From: Martinezella rhizogenes
GTDB taxonomy: Bacteria > Pseudomonadota > Alphaproteobacteria > Rhizobiales > Rhizobiaceae
Length of the DNA: 64,000 nt
Direction: 5' to 3'
Assembly (NCBI GenBank): GCA_013322215.1
Contig: JAAMEZ010000036.1
Coordinates: forward strand, 806,001-870,000
The first letter of the stretch is position 1, and each line of letters begins with the position of its first letter. The notes under the pieces were generated by a model. It saw nothing but the letters and a program-made list of their open reading frames with translations. It was not told the origin of the DNA and searched no databases. A program made the translations under genes and the position numbers. Positions 1 to 7,406 of the stretch are shown here, piece after piece.

Positions 1-2
1 TC

Positions 3-131
3 GACCTGCTCGTTAGCCGTCTTCGCCAGCGCCTGGGGGATGATGCGCGTGAGCCGATGTACATCAAGACGGTGCGCAGCGAAGGCTATGTCTTCTCCGT
101 GCCGGTGGAAATTGCGGAGCTTCGCTCATGA
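3..131 (+). CDS. Response regulator, OmpR family, C-terminal end (partial)
   Basis: Only the last 42 codons are in the window. They encode the end of a winged-helix DNA-binding domain: the stretch RLGDD, then IKTVRSEGYVF, is the recognition-helix/wing pattern of OmpR/PhoB-type regulators. The stop codon overlaps the ATG of the following histidine kinase (ATGA), so the two are translationally coupled and form one two-component system. The receiver domain lies outside the window, so the signal cannot be named. Confidence 0.85.
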   Translation, partial: DLLVSRLRQRLGDDAREPMYIKTVRSEGYVFSVPVEIAELRS

Positions 132-1450
132 GCATGGCTGGCCTGTCAGTGCGCGGTCTCTGGTGGCCCAGCACCCTGCGTTCGCGCATTTTTCTGATTC
201 TGCTTGCCGGGCTTGCGATCGCCTACGGCCTGTCCTTCAGCGTGCTCTATCTGGAGCGTTACATGTCGGCGAAGGCCGTCATGCTCGGCACTTTGGAGAG
301 TGATGTCGCGACCTCGATCGCAGTCCTTGATCGTCTGCCGGCCGATGAGCGGGCAAATTTTGTCGATTGGCTCAGTCGCGGCAATTATAATTTCGAACTG
401 GGCAACGGCCTGCCTGGAGTGCAGGATACCTCGGTCCGGGGTGGAGAAATCGCCTCCAAGATTGAGGACGCCGTTGGTCATCGCTTTCCGATCACAATGG
501 AATCGATACCAGGCCCGGTCATGCGCCTGCAGGCGCATCTCAATCTCAGTGACGGCAGTCCGCTGACGATCGATGTCACGCCGAAGGGCATCATGCCGAT
601 CGCGGCATGGCTGCCTTATGTCTTCGTCGTGCAGATGCTGGTGATCGTGCTTTGCACCTGGTTTGCCGTCCGACAGGCGATCCGGCCGCTTGCCGAGTTT
701 GCCGCAGCTGCCGATGCGCTCGACCCGAACAAGAAAGGGCCGGCATTGAGCGATCGGGGGCCAAGCGAGGTGGCGCATACGGCCAAGGCCTTCAACGCCA
801 TGCGCGACCGGATCGCGCATTATCTTGAAGAGCGCGTGCAGATTCTCGCAGCCATCTCCCACGATCTGCAGACGCCGATCACCCGCATGCGCCTGCGCGC
901 CGATATTGCCGATGATTCTCCCGAGAAGACCAAATTGCTGCAGGATCTCGGCGAGATCGAGCGTCTGGTGCAGGATGGGATCGCCTATGCACGCAGCGCC
1001 CATGGCAACGGCGAGAAGAGCGCGCGCATCGACCTTGCCTCCTTCATCGAAAGCATCAGCTACGACTATCAGGACACTGGCAAATCCGTCGAAATCCTCG
1101 GCCTCATCCAGGGCACGGCGACAACGAAGCCGCATGCGCTTCGCCGCATCCTCACCAACTTCATCGACAATGCCCTGAAATTTGCAGGCGCGGCGGAAAT
1201 CGCCGTGGAGCGCAGGGATACGGGTGAGATCACCATAACGGTGCTGGACCGTGGACCTGGCATCCCGCAAGACCAGATCGAGGCGGCCATGCAGCCCTTC
1301 TTCCGGCTGGAGCAATCGCGCAACCGCAACACCGGCGGCACCGGGCTTGGGCTGGCGATTGCCCAGCAGCTCGCCCAGAGCCTCGGCGGTTCCGTCAGGC
1401 TCTATAACCGCGAAGGCGGCGGCCTGGCGGCCGAAGTCGTTATTTCCTGA
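128..1450 (+). CDS. Sensor histidine kinase (EnvZ/OmpR-partner type)
   Basis: A 440-residue inner-membrane sensor kinase that should phosphorylate the regulator ending just upstream. A first membrane helix lies at about residues 17-37, a periplasmic region of about 120 residues follows, and a second helix is at about 158-180. HAMP comes next, then the H box SHDLQTP with phospho-acceptor H245. The ATPase domain has the N box NFIDNALKF near residue 343, then DRGPGIP and GGTGLGLAI. All catalytic motifs look intact. The ATGA overlap with the regulator gene shows a two-gene operon. The periplasmic domain has no recognisable ligand-binding fold, so the stimulus is unknown. Confidence 0.93.
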   Translation: MSMAGLSVRGLWWPSTLRSRIFLILLAGLAIAYGLSFSVLYLERYMSAKAVMLGTLESDVATSIAVLDRLPADERANFVDWLSRGNYNFELGNGLPGVQDTSVRGGEIASKIEDAVGHRFPITMESIPGPVMRLQAHLNLSDGSPLTIDVTPKGIMPIAAWLPYVFVVQMLVIVLCTWFAVRQAIRPLAEFAAAADALDPNKKGPALSDRGPSEVAHTAKAFNAMRDRIAHYLEERVQILAAISHDLQTPITRMRLRADIADDSPEKTKLLQDLGEIERLVQDGIAYARSAHGNGEKSARIDLASFIESISYDYQDTGKSVEILGLIQGTATTKPHALRRILTNFIDNALKFAGAAEIAVERRDTGEITITVLDRGPGIPQDQIEAAMQPFFRLEQSRNRNTGGTGLGLAIAQQLAQSLGGSVRLYNREGGGLAAEVVIS

Positions 1451-1509
1451 TCGGTCGTGGAAAGGATTTTAGGTGGCTGGTCTTCTGTTAGCATGGACAG
1501 CAGCTAAAT

Positions 1510-1746
1510 TCATCCAAACAGCCACGCTAGCAGCAAGAGGACCGCAGCTAGCGCCAGCCAAAGCAGGAATCGTTCTTTGGATGCCCGCTCGGCATCCGCT
1601 TTGGAAACAACTTGGTATGCTTCCATCCGAGTTTTCTGCGCGTCTCCGTCGAGATCGCGTATCTGGAAATGTTGTTTGGTCTCGTTTTGCACCAAGCGTA
1701 TCCCTGATTCCCTATTCGCCCTTCCTACCCCACTTACACTTACCAA
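1510..1746 (-). CDS. Possible small tail-anchored membrane protein
   Basis: An open frame of up to 78 codons begins at a TTG. An internal ATG gives a 38-residue version starting MEAYQVV. The C-terminus is a strong membrane helix rich in Leu/Ala/Trp (about residues 60-77), preceded by a charged KADAERASKERF stretch, as expected for a single-pass tail-anchored protein. No family is recognised, and the ribosome-binding site is weak for either start. It lies convergent to the kinase gene in an otherwise empty 460-base gap. It may be a real small gene or a chance frame. Confidence 0.4.
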   Translation of the reverse strand: MVSVSGVGRANRESGIRLVQNETKQHFQIRDLDGDAQKTRMEAYQVVSKADAERASKERFLLWLALAAVLLLLAWLFG

Positions 1747-1860
1747 TATCTTTGTAAGCCTTTGTATCCGACCTGCTAGGGCCTACGTTTTGTGACACTT
1801 CCGGCTTTTCCGGAAACATGCCGGATACGTCGATCCATCAAAAACAACTCCGTCAACAGA

Positions 1861-1894
1861 CGTTGCCCCTCACGACATGAGAGAGCGGGCAACG
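1861..1894 (+). promoter_or_regulatory. Hairpin in the leader of the ohr-like gene
   Basis: An 8-base inverted repeat (CGTTGCCC at 1861-1868 and GGGCAACG at 1887-1894) encloses a smaller CTCA/TGAG pair. It ends six bases before the AAGGAG ribosome-binding site of the Ohr-like gene, so it lies in the 5' untranslated region if transcription starts upstream. No TACAATT-type OhrR operator and no ohrR gene are visible nearby. Confidence 0.4.
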
Positions 1895-1911
1895 CAACAA
1901 AGGAGTGTTCC

Positions 1912-2328
1912 ATGACCAAGATCGACAAGGTTCTCTACACTGGCAAGACCCACACCATCGGCGGCCGCGACGGTTTCTCGCGCAGCGATGACAACCAGCT
2001 AGACGTCAAGCTGTCGCCTCCGGGCAGTGCCCATGCCGGCACCAATCCCGAGCAGCTCTTTGCAGCCGGCTGGTCGGCCTGCTTCATCGGCGCCATGGGC
2101 CTTGCCGCGGGCAAGCGCAAGGTCAAGCTTCCGGCCGATCTCGCCGTTGATGCGGAAGTGGACCTCGGCACCACGGAAGGCGCCTACTTCCTGCAGGCGC
2201 GCCTCACCATCAGCATGCCCGGCATCGAGCCGGAGCTCGCCCGCACGCTGGTCGAGGAAGCCCATCAGACGTGCCCTTATTCGAAGGCGACTCGGGGCAA
2301 CATCAATGTCGAGCTGAAGCTCGCCTGA
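1912..2328 (+). CDS. ohr: Ohr/OsmC-family organic hydroperoxide reductase
   Basis: A 138-residue cytoplasmic thiol peroxidase that reduces organic (fatty acid) hydroperoxides using reduced lipoyl-type or thiol donors. The two family cysteines are present: C57 in the GWSACF motif and C121 in TCPYSKATR. R19 and E47, which normally position the peroxidatic cysteine, are also there. The start is the ATG 6 bases after AAGGAG. An open frame extends further upstream but lacks family similarity. Length is typical of Ohr. In many rhizobia ohr sits beside the MarR repressor ohrR; here no regulator is adjacent, so this could be a second OsmC/Ohr paralogue. Confidence 0.9.
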   Translation: MTKIDKVLYTGKTHTIGGRDGFSRSDDNQLDVKLSPPGSAHAGTNPEQLFAAGWSACFIGAMGLAAGKRKVKLPADLAVDAEVDLGTTEGAYFLQARLTISMPGIEPELARTLVEEAHQTCPYSKATRGNINVELKLA

Positions 2329-2411
2329 GAATCACGCAAGCGCCGATATTGCGTGCCGCTCCGGAAGGCGCGGCGCGCAGAATCGTTAATTTTTATCGCA
2401 TCGGATTTCAG

Positions 2412-2432
2412 GCAAGGCAGGTCATGCCTTGC
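2412..2432 (+). promoter_or_regulatory. Hairpin just upstream of the small ORF ribosome-binding site
   Basis: An 8-base perfect stem (GCAAGGCA / TGCCTTGC) with a 5-base loop ends 4 bases before the GGAGG of the following small ORF. Its position would let it influence ribosome loading or RNA stability. Confidence 0.35.
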
Positions 2433-2446
2433 GCATGGAGGATCAC

Positions 2447-2590
2447 ATGAAGGCTATCATTCTTCTCCTTGCGGGAGCTGCGATTTTCGCCGTTCCATGC
2501 GTCTACGACCCCGCTTTCAACGAGCCTTCGGCGCTTGCGAGCATCGCCGTTTTATGGGGCGGATCGGGCTCGAATGGAGCCCTGCGTTAA
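2447..2590 (+). CDS. Small secreted or membrane peptide, 47 residues
   Basis: A short ORF with a perfect GGAGG at 2437-2441, five bases before its ATG. The N-terminus (MKAIILLLAGAAIFAVPC) is a typical signal or anchor segment. C18 might be a lipoprotein cysteine, but the preceding residues AVP do not match a good lipobox. The rest is short, polar and Gly/Ser-rich. No known family is recognised. It lies alone between ohr and minC, preceded by a hairpin. The strong ribosome-binding site is the main argument that it is translated. Confidence 0.5.
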   Translation: MKAIILLLAGAAIFAVPCVYDPAFNEPSALASIAVLWGGSGSNGALR

Positions 2591-2642
2591 CCACTTATTA
2601 ACCATATCAACGGTACACAAGATCAACGATTTATTCACATAG

Positions 2643-3374
2643 ATGACCAAAGTGCTAACAGACGCTCGTTCGATCCGTATCAAGGGCCGCTCCTTTCTTG
2701 CGGTCATGCTTTCGCCGGATCTTCCGCTGGATCAGTGGTTGATCAGGCTTGACGACCTCGCAGCCCGTTCGGCCGGCTTCTTTCTAGGCCGGCCGGTCGT
2801 CCTCGATATAACCGACCTGCCGATCGACAAGGCGCAGCTCAAGGAGCTGATTGCTGAGCTTTCGGCCCGCAATGTCAGCATCATGGGCATCGAGGGCGGA
2901 CGTCCGTCGATCGCCGGACCGGGGATGCCGCCGATCCTGAAGGGTGGGCGTCCGGCAGCCGATTTCGAGGTCTCCGAGGCCGAGCCGGTCGTGGAGCGCC
3001 GAAACAGCGAGCCCAAGGCGCCGCCGCCGGAAATCCGGCCGGTGACGCAGTCTCTGATCATCCGCGAGCCGGTGCGTTCCGGTCAGTCGGTGATCTTTCC
3101 GGAAGGCGATGTCACCATCATCGGTTCGGTCGCATCCGGGGCGGAGGTCATCGCCGGCGGATCGGTCCATATTTACGGCGCCCTGCGGGGCCGCGCCATG
3201 GCGGGCTCGATCGGCAATGCCTCGGCGCGAATCTTCTGCCGCAAGCTCGAGGCCGAGCTTTTGGCGATCGATGGAATTTACAAGATGGCGGAAGACGTAT
3301 CACCCGGCCTCAGGGGACAAGCCGTCCAGCTCTGGCTGGATGGTGAAACGATCATGGCCGAAAAACTAATCTGA
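2643..3374 (+). CDS. minC: Septum site-determining protein MinC
   Basis: A 243-residue inhibitor of FtsZ ring assembly, recruited to the membrane at the poles by MinD. The N-terminal MinC_N domain spans about residues 1-105. A proline-rich linker follows (APPPEIRP), then the C-terminal beta-helix domain (about 135-240) with the family pattern SGAEVIAGGSVHIYGALRGRA, which binds MinD. It is first in a minC-minD-minE operon: minD starts 30 bases downstream with its own AGGAG site. The length matches rhizobial MinC. Confidence 0.95.
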   Translation: MTKVLTDARSIRIKGRSFLAVMLSPDLPLDQWLIRLDDLAARSAGFFLGRPVVLDITDLPIDKAQLKELIAELSARNVSIMGIEGGRPSIAGPGMPPILKGGRPAADFEVSEAEPVVERRNSEPKAPPPEIRPVTQSLIIREPVRSGQSVIFPEGDVTIIGSVASGAEVIAGGSVHIYGALRGRAMAGSIGNASARIFCRKLEAELLAIDGIYKMAEDVSPGLRGQAVQLWLDGETIMAEKLI

Positions 3375-3403
3375 GCCGAAGCCGGCCAAAACAGGAGAGC
3401 AAG

Positions 3404-4219
3404 ATGGGCAAGGTAATCGTCGTCACATCAGGCAAGGGCGGAGTTGGAAAGACGACTTCGACGGCCGCATTGGGGGCGGCTCTGGCACAGAGAAACGAAA
3501 AGGTCGTCGTGGTCGATTTCGACGTCGGCCTGCGCAATCTCGATCTGGTCATGGGCGCGGAACGCCGCGTGGTCTATGACCTCGTCAACGTCATTCACGG
3601 CGATGCCAAGCTGCCGCAGGCGCTGATCCGCGACAAGCGGCTGGAGACGCTCTTCCTCCTGCCGGCTTCGCAGACCCGCGACAAGGACAACCTGACGCCC
3701 GAGGGTGTCGAGCGCGTCATCAACGAGCTCAAGAACTATTTCGATTGGGTCATCTGCGACAGCCCGGCGGGCATCGAGCGCGGCGCAACGCTTGCCATGC
3801 GCCATGCCGACGTCGCCGTCGTCGTCACCAATCCGGAAGTCTCGTCGGTGCGCGATTCCGATCGTATCATCGGCCTGCTGGACTCCAAGACACTGAAGGC
3901 AGAGCGTGGCGAGCGCATGGAAAAGCACCTGTTGCTGACTCGCTTCGACGCCAGCCGTGCCGAACGCGGCGATATGCTGAAGGTCGACGATGTGCTGGAG
4001 ATCCTCTCCATCCCGCTGCTCGGCATCATTCCGGAAAGCACCGACGTCCTGCGCGCCTCCAACCTCGGCTCGCCGGTTACGCTTGCCGATGCGCGCTGCG
4101 CGCCATCGCTTGCCTATTTCGAAGCAGCACGCCGTCTTGCCGGCGAGCAGGTGCCGATCACCATCCCCGGCGAAAAGCGGGGTATCTTCGGCAAAATCTT
4201 TGCAAGGAGGGCCGCATGA
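3404..4219 (+). CDS. minD: Septum site-determining ATPase MinD
   Basis: A 271-residue deviant Walker ATPase that cycles on and off the membrane and carries MinC. The deviant Walker A motif SGKGGVGKTT is at residues 8-17 with the signature lysine at its start. Switch and Walker B regions follow (VVVDFDVGLRNLDL and WVICDSPAGI). The C-terminus RGIFGKIFARR is the amphipathic membrane-targeting helix. The stop overlaps the minE start (ATGA). ATG follows GGAGAGCAAG. Confidence 0.97.
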   Translation: MGKVIVVTSGKGGVGKTTSTAALGAALAQRNEKVVVVDFDVGLRNLDLVMGAERRVVYDLVNVIHGDAKLPQALIRDKRLETLFLLPASQTRDKDNLTPEGVERVINELKNYFDWVICDSPAGIERGATLAMRHADVAVVVTNPEVSSVRDSDRIIGLLDSKTLKAERGERMEKHLLLTRFDASRAERGDMLKVDDVLEILSIPLLGIIPESTDVLRASNLGSPVTLADARCAPSLAYFEAARRLAGEQVPITIPGEKRGIFGKIFARRAA

Positions 4220-4476
4220 GCATTTTCGGACTGTTCCGCAAGCAGAGATCTGCACCGATGGCGCGCGAGCGCCTGCAGATCCTCCTTGCCCACGAACGCG
4301 CCTCTGTAGGTTCGGATCTGGTATCCGTGCTGCGGGAGGAAATCCTCGCCGTCATCGCCAAGCATGTACAGGTCGATCGTGACAAGGTGCAGGTGAAGAT
4401 GGATCGCGACAAGGACGTCTCCATGCTGGAGATCGACGTCGAGATCCCGCGCGATGCGGCCTTGAAGGCGGCCTGA
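4216..4476 (+). CDS. minE: Cell division topological specificity factor MinE
   Basis: An 86-residue activator of the MinD ATPase that drives Min oscillation and restricts MinCD to the poles. The N-terminal membrane-binding segment MSIFGLFRK is followed by the anti-MinCD helix region (ARERLQILLAHER), then the dimerisation domain with LREEILAVIAKHV and the C-terminal strand MLEIDVEIP. The ATG overlaps the minD stop and is preceded by AAGGAGG inside the end of minD, so translation is coupled. Length is usual for the family. Confidence 0.96.
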   Translation: MSIFGLFRKQRSAPMARERLQILLAHERASVGSDLVSVLREEILAVIAKHVQVDRDKVQVKMDRDKDVSMLEIDVEIPRDAALKAA

Positions 4477-4510
4477 TGGCCGCCAAGGCGCCGCTCCTAT
4501 GTGCGAATGA

Positions 4511-4558
4511 TGCCACATGGTTTCCCCATGTGGCAGAACTTCGAGTTTTTTCGAAGTT
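4511..4558 (+). repeat. Two tandem hairpins downstream of minE
   Basis: The first is a perfect 10-base stem with a 5-base loop (TGCCACATGG at 4511-4520, CCATGTGGCA at 4526-4535). The second is an 8-base stem AACTTCGA/TCGAAGTT at 4537-4558 with a T-rich loop. No long T run follows either. They may protect the 3' end of the min mRNA or belong to a small RNA that ends at the terminator at 4671-4713. Confidence 0.5.
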
Positions 4559-4670
4559 TACCCTTGCAAAGACGGCGATTCGCTATTATTTGCACGCTAT
4601 CACCTGTAACGATGGCCTGCCGCGCTGACATTTCTGTGTCGAGCTGGTGTTCGCTGTCCAGGTTAAAAAA

Positions 4671-4713
4671 GCAAGGGCGCTCCCCAGAAATGGGTAGAGC
4701 GCCCTTTGCTTTT
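4671..4713 (+). terminator. Rho-independent terminator
   Basis: A long stem, GCAAGGGCGCTC against GAGCGCCCTTTGC with one bulged base, and an inner CCCA/TGGG pair, is followed by TTTT at 4710-4713. It lies 195 bases after minE and 55 bases before the deacetylase start. It therefore closes either the min operon or a small RNA in this gap, and it argues that the next gene starts at 4768 rather than at upstream ATGs. Confidence 0.8.
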
Positions 4714-4767
4714 GTCGCGTTCGCGGCGCTTTTCTTGTCCAATGCGATATGCCAGTTTGCAGCGATC

Positions 4768-5565
4768 ATGCGGGAGGCGGCTGGCTTGGGCGGATTGAGT
4801 CATCAATGGAATGCGGTCTTGAGATGGCTGCTCGCCGGCATCTTTGCTGTTGCCTGCGTGATCTCCGCGCAGGCGGCGGACAAGACGATCTACCTGACAT
4901 TCGATGATGGTCCCCTGCCGGGAACGAAGAACATCCTTTCCGTGCTGAGAGAGGAGAATGTTCCTGCTGCCATGTTCATGGTCGGCTTGCATGTGGAAAC
5001 CAGCCCTGCCGGTCGCGATCTCCTAGCCGAAGCTAAAGCGATGCCGCTGGTGACGGTCGGCAATCACAGCTACAGCCACGCCAACAACCGCTACAGGCGA
5101 TACTATTCCAACACTCAGGCCGTGGTTGCCGATATGCTGCACGCCAACGAGGTGCTCGGCTTGACGCCGATCGTGAACGCGCGGTTGCCGGGCAGGGACG
5201 TCTTTCGGCTTCCGACCGTATCGAGAGAGGATCTCTCCATCAATGTCGCTCAATGGGAGCGCGAATGGCTGGACTACGAGCTCGTCGCCGAGGCGGGGTT
5301 CTATCTCTACGGCTGGGATTTCGAATGGGTGCACAGCGACGACGGTAAGCCTGTCCAATCGGTGGATCATCTCGTCAATGAGATCGATCATCTATTCCAA
5401 TATGGTCGTTTCACGCAGCGCGGAAAGATGATTCTGCTCATGCACGACCAGATGTTTCAGGACCAGTTCAACGGCCGTGAAAACCTGCAGTCGCTGATCC
5501 GCAAGCTGCGTGATCGCGGGTACGCTTTCGGCGACATCCGGAATTATGCGTCCTCGAGCCCGTGA
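4768..5565 (+). CDS. Polysaccharide deacetylase family protein (exported)
   Basis: A 265-residue carbohydrate esterase 4 (NodB-homology) protein. After a signal segment ending near AQAADKT, the domain opens with motif 1, LTFDDGP, containing the catalytic and metal-binding aspartates. Motif 2 NHSYSH supplies the metal-binding histidines. Later conserved stretches include YGWDFEW and ILLMHD. It should remove acetyl groups from an N- or O-acetylated glycan in the periplasm or at the cell surface. The ATG at 4768 is chosen because a terminator lies upstream, although the frame is open further. It is convergent with the TetR gene, with 3 bases between the stops. Confidence 0.85.
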   Translation: MREAAGLGGLSHQWNAVLRWLLAGIFAVACVISAQAADKTIYLTFDDGPLPGTKNILSVLREENVPAAMFMVGLHVETSPAGRDLLAEAKAMPLVTVGNHSYSHANNRYRRYYSNTQAVVADMLHANEVLGLTPIVNARLPGRDVFRLPTVSREDLSINVAQWEREWLDYELVAEAGFYLYGWDFEWVHSDDGKPVQSVDHLVNEIDHLFQYGRFTQRGKMILLMHDQMFQDQFNGRENLQSLIRKLRDRGYAFGDIRNYASSSP

Positions 5566-5568
5566 GCG

Positions 5569-6189
5569 CTATAGTTCCGGCTGACCTTGTCTTGCGGCAG
5601 CGCCGGCCGCGACCGTCAGGATGAAATCGTCCAGCTCCCGTTCCAGGCTTTCGATCGGCAGACCGACGAACCGTCCTTCGAGGCTGATGCTGACGACGCC
5701 ATGTACGGCGCCGAACAGGGTTCTCGCGCGGATGGCGCGTGCCGTCTCCGACATGTTCGGCTGCAATTCGGCCAGCGGCTCGGCAATGACACCCATCAGG
5801 AACATATGTTCTTCGAGATGCCATTCCGGGCTCGGACGATCATCCGGCGGCCGATGATCGAAAAGTGCCTTCCATAGATTTCGGTGCGTGACTGCAAACC
5901 GCAAATAGCCGCGCGCGAGGTTGCGCAGGCGATCCGTTGGCGTGTGATCCCGAACCTCCGCCAACGTCAGAGAGGCTTCAAGCCCCTTCAACGTTGCGGA
6001 ATTGACGTGGATGACCAGATCGTCGAGATCGGCAAAGACGGTATAAAGACCGCCAAGAGCACAGCCGACATCCTGGGTGACATCGCGCGCCCTGAGGTTT
6101 GAGAGCCCGTCGGCCGCGATGCGATTGCGCGCCGCCTCGATCAGCCTGAGCTTCAGATCCTCGCGCTTTTCCAGGGTTTTTCTCGCCAT
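5569..6189 (-). CDS. TetR-family transcriptional regulator of the pspA-like genes
   Basis: A 206-residue repressor. The N-terminal helix-turn-helix covers about residues 8-55 (LIEAARNRIAADGLSNL, then a recognition region ending GGLYTVFADLDDLV), followed by an all-helical ligand domain resembling TetR_C_33-type proteins. The chosen start is the ATG giving MARKTLEKRED; a longer frame runs back through the operators. It is divergent from the PspA-like gene, and three copies of TGAACnnnGTTCA lie between them, consistent with repression of both promoters. The inducer is unknown. Confidence 0.88.
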   Translation of the reverse strand: MARKTLEKREDLKLRLIEAARNRIAADGLSNLRARDVTQDVGCALGGLYTVFADLDDLVIHVNSATLKGLEASLTLAEVRDHTPTDRLRNLARGYLRFAVTHRNLWKALFDHRPPDDRPSPEWHLEEHMFLMGVIAEPLAELQPNMSETARAIRARTLFGAVHGVVSISLEGRFVGLPIESLERELDDFILTVAAGAAARQGQPEL

Positions 6190-6211
6190 TGTCGATTCCA
6201 ATTCGATTTTT

Positions 6212-6283
6212 TGAACATCGTTCAAAATTTTTCTTGAACGATGTTCATGATTCTGGCATACATCGTTTCGTGAACATCGTTCA
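6212..6283. promoter_or_regulatory. Three TetR operator copies, TGAAC-N3-GTTCA
   Basis: Copies are at 6212-6224 (TGAACATCGTTCA), 6235-6247 (TGAACGATGTTCA) and 6271-6283 (TGAACATCGTTCA). All have the same 5-base arms and 3-base spacer. They fill the divergent gap between the TetR gene and the pspA-like gene; the third ends 17 bases before the pspA-like ATG, where it would block transcription or sit in the leader. Confidence 0.85.
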
Positions 6284-6300
6284 TAAACGGGAGACGACAA

Positions 6301-6990
6301 ATGTTCAATTCAATTCTGACGCTCATTCGCGGTCGGGCCTTCGATGCGGAGCAGGCGTTCATCGATCGGAATGCGGTGCCTCTGCTGGCGCAGCAGATCC
6401 GCGAGGCGGCCAGCGCCATTCAGTCGGCGCGGCGGGCAGTGGCGATTGCCATCGCGCAGAATGAGCAGGAAAAGAACCGGCATGCAGCGATTGCCGGCCG
6501 CATTGCGGATCTGGAAACACGCGCTGTTGCCGCCCTGCAGAAAGGCAGTGACGAGCTGGCGCGGGAGGCGGCCGAGGCGATCGCCCAGCTCGAAGCCGAG
6601 CGCGATGCATCCGGGAAGGCGCAGGCGCAGTTCACCCAGACGATCGGCAAGCTGAAGGCAACGGTTCGTATATCGGAAGCGCGGCTGCAGGAATTGCAGC
6701 GCGGCGAGCGCCTGGCGCGCGCAACGCAGCAGACACAGAAATTGAATGCCGTCTGCGACGACAATTCCGGCCTTGCGACGCTCGATGACGCCGAGGAAAC
6801 GCTTGCCCGTCTTCAGGCCTATCAGAGCCGCTGCGAGATCGCAGCCTCGGCCATGAAGGAGATGGACGCGGCAAGCCGGCAGGCACATATCATCGAAAAA
6901 CTCGCCAATGCCGGCTGCGGCGCACCGCTCGGCCCATCGCCCGACGACGTGCTTGCCCGCCTGCGCGAGCGCATGAATTCAGCAGCCTGA
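6301..6990 (+). CDS. PspA/IM30-family membrane-stress protein
   Basis: A 229-residue protein that is almost entirely coiled coil from about residue 25 to 190, rich in Ala/Gln/Glu/Arg. It starts with an amphipathic N-terminus (FNSILTLIRGRA) and has a helical C-terminus, the layout of PspA/IM30/Vipp1 proteins that bind stressed membranes and polymerise into ESCRT-III-like coats. No PspF/PspBC genes are nearby. Control is instead predicted by the divergent TetR protein, whose operators sit directly upstream. A YiaA/B-like membrane gene follows 44 bases downstream and is probably co-transcribed. Confidence 0.85.
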   Translation: MFNSILTLIRGRAFDAEQAFIDRNAVPLLAQQIREAASAIQSARRAVAIAIAQNEQEKNRHAAIAGRIADLETRAVAALQKGSDELAREAAEAIAQLEAERDASGKAQAQFTQTIGKLKATVRISEARLQELQRGERLARATQQTQKLNAVCDDNSGLATLDDAEETLARLQAYQSRCEIAASAMKEMDAASRQAHIIEKLANAGCGAPLGPSPDDVLARLRERMNSAA

Positions 6991-7034
6991 AAACGAACAC
7001 ATGAAACACGTTAGATAATTGAGAGGATACGATC

Positions 7035-7316
7035 ATGAACGACAGCTTCCAGAAACATTCCCAGGCTTGGGTCAGCTTTTCCTACATCTCTTTTGCCGCC
7101 GCCGCTTTTATGCTCTTCGTCGGCCTCTACATGATGCCGATCGATCTCTGGGGTAAAGGCTATCTCGCCATGGGCATCCTGATGCTGGTACAAACCACGG
7201 TCAACGTGACCAAGACGGTTCGCGACAATTCCGAAGCCGACAAGCTGATCCGCAAGGTCGAGGATGCCCGCACGGAAAAGCTTCTGGTTAAGTTCAATCG
7301 TGACGGTCAGGACTAA
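7035..7316 (+). CDS. YiaA/YiaB-family two-helix inner membrane protein
   Basis: A 93-residue protein with two membrane helices at about residues 10-30 and 40-60 (AWVSFSYISFAAAAFMLFVG and GYLAMGILMLVQTTVNVTKT), separated by a short PIDLWGKG turn. A charged cytosolic tail follows. This is the YiaAB two-helix domain. Function is not established. The ATG follows GAGAGGATACGATC. The position behind the PspA-like gene suggests it anchors or senses for that system. Confidence 0.85.
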   Translation: MNDSFQKHSQAWVSFSYISFAAAAFMLFVGLYMMPIDLWGKGYLAMGILMLVQTTVNVTKTVRDNSEADKLIRKVEDARTEKLLVKFNRDGQD

Positions 7317-7334
7317 TCTTTATTAACGACGCTG

Positions 7335-7374
7335 CAGAGTTGTATCCGCGCTCAACCTTTGCGTAACAACTCTG
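7335..7374 (+). repeat. Inverted repeat before the acyltransferase gene
   Basis: A 9-base perfect inverted repeat, CAGAGTTGT / ACAACTCTG, is separated by 22 bases and lies 33 bases upstream of the next ATG. No T run follows. It may be an operator or an mRNA structure. Confidence 0.35.
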
Positions 7375-7406
7375 TGGCGTCTTGTTGGCTGAATGAGGGA
7401 TACGCC

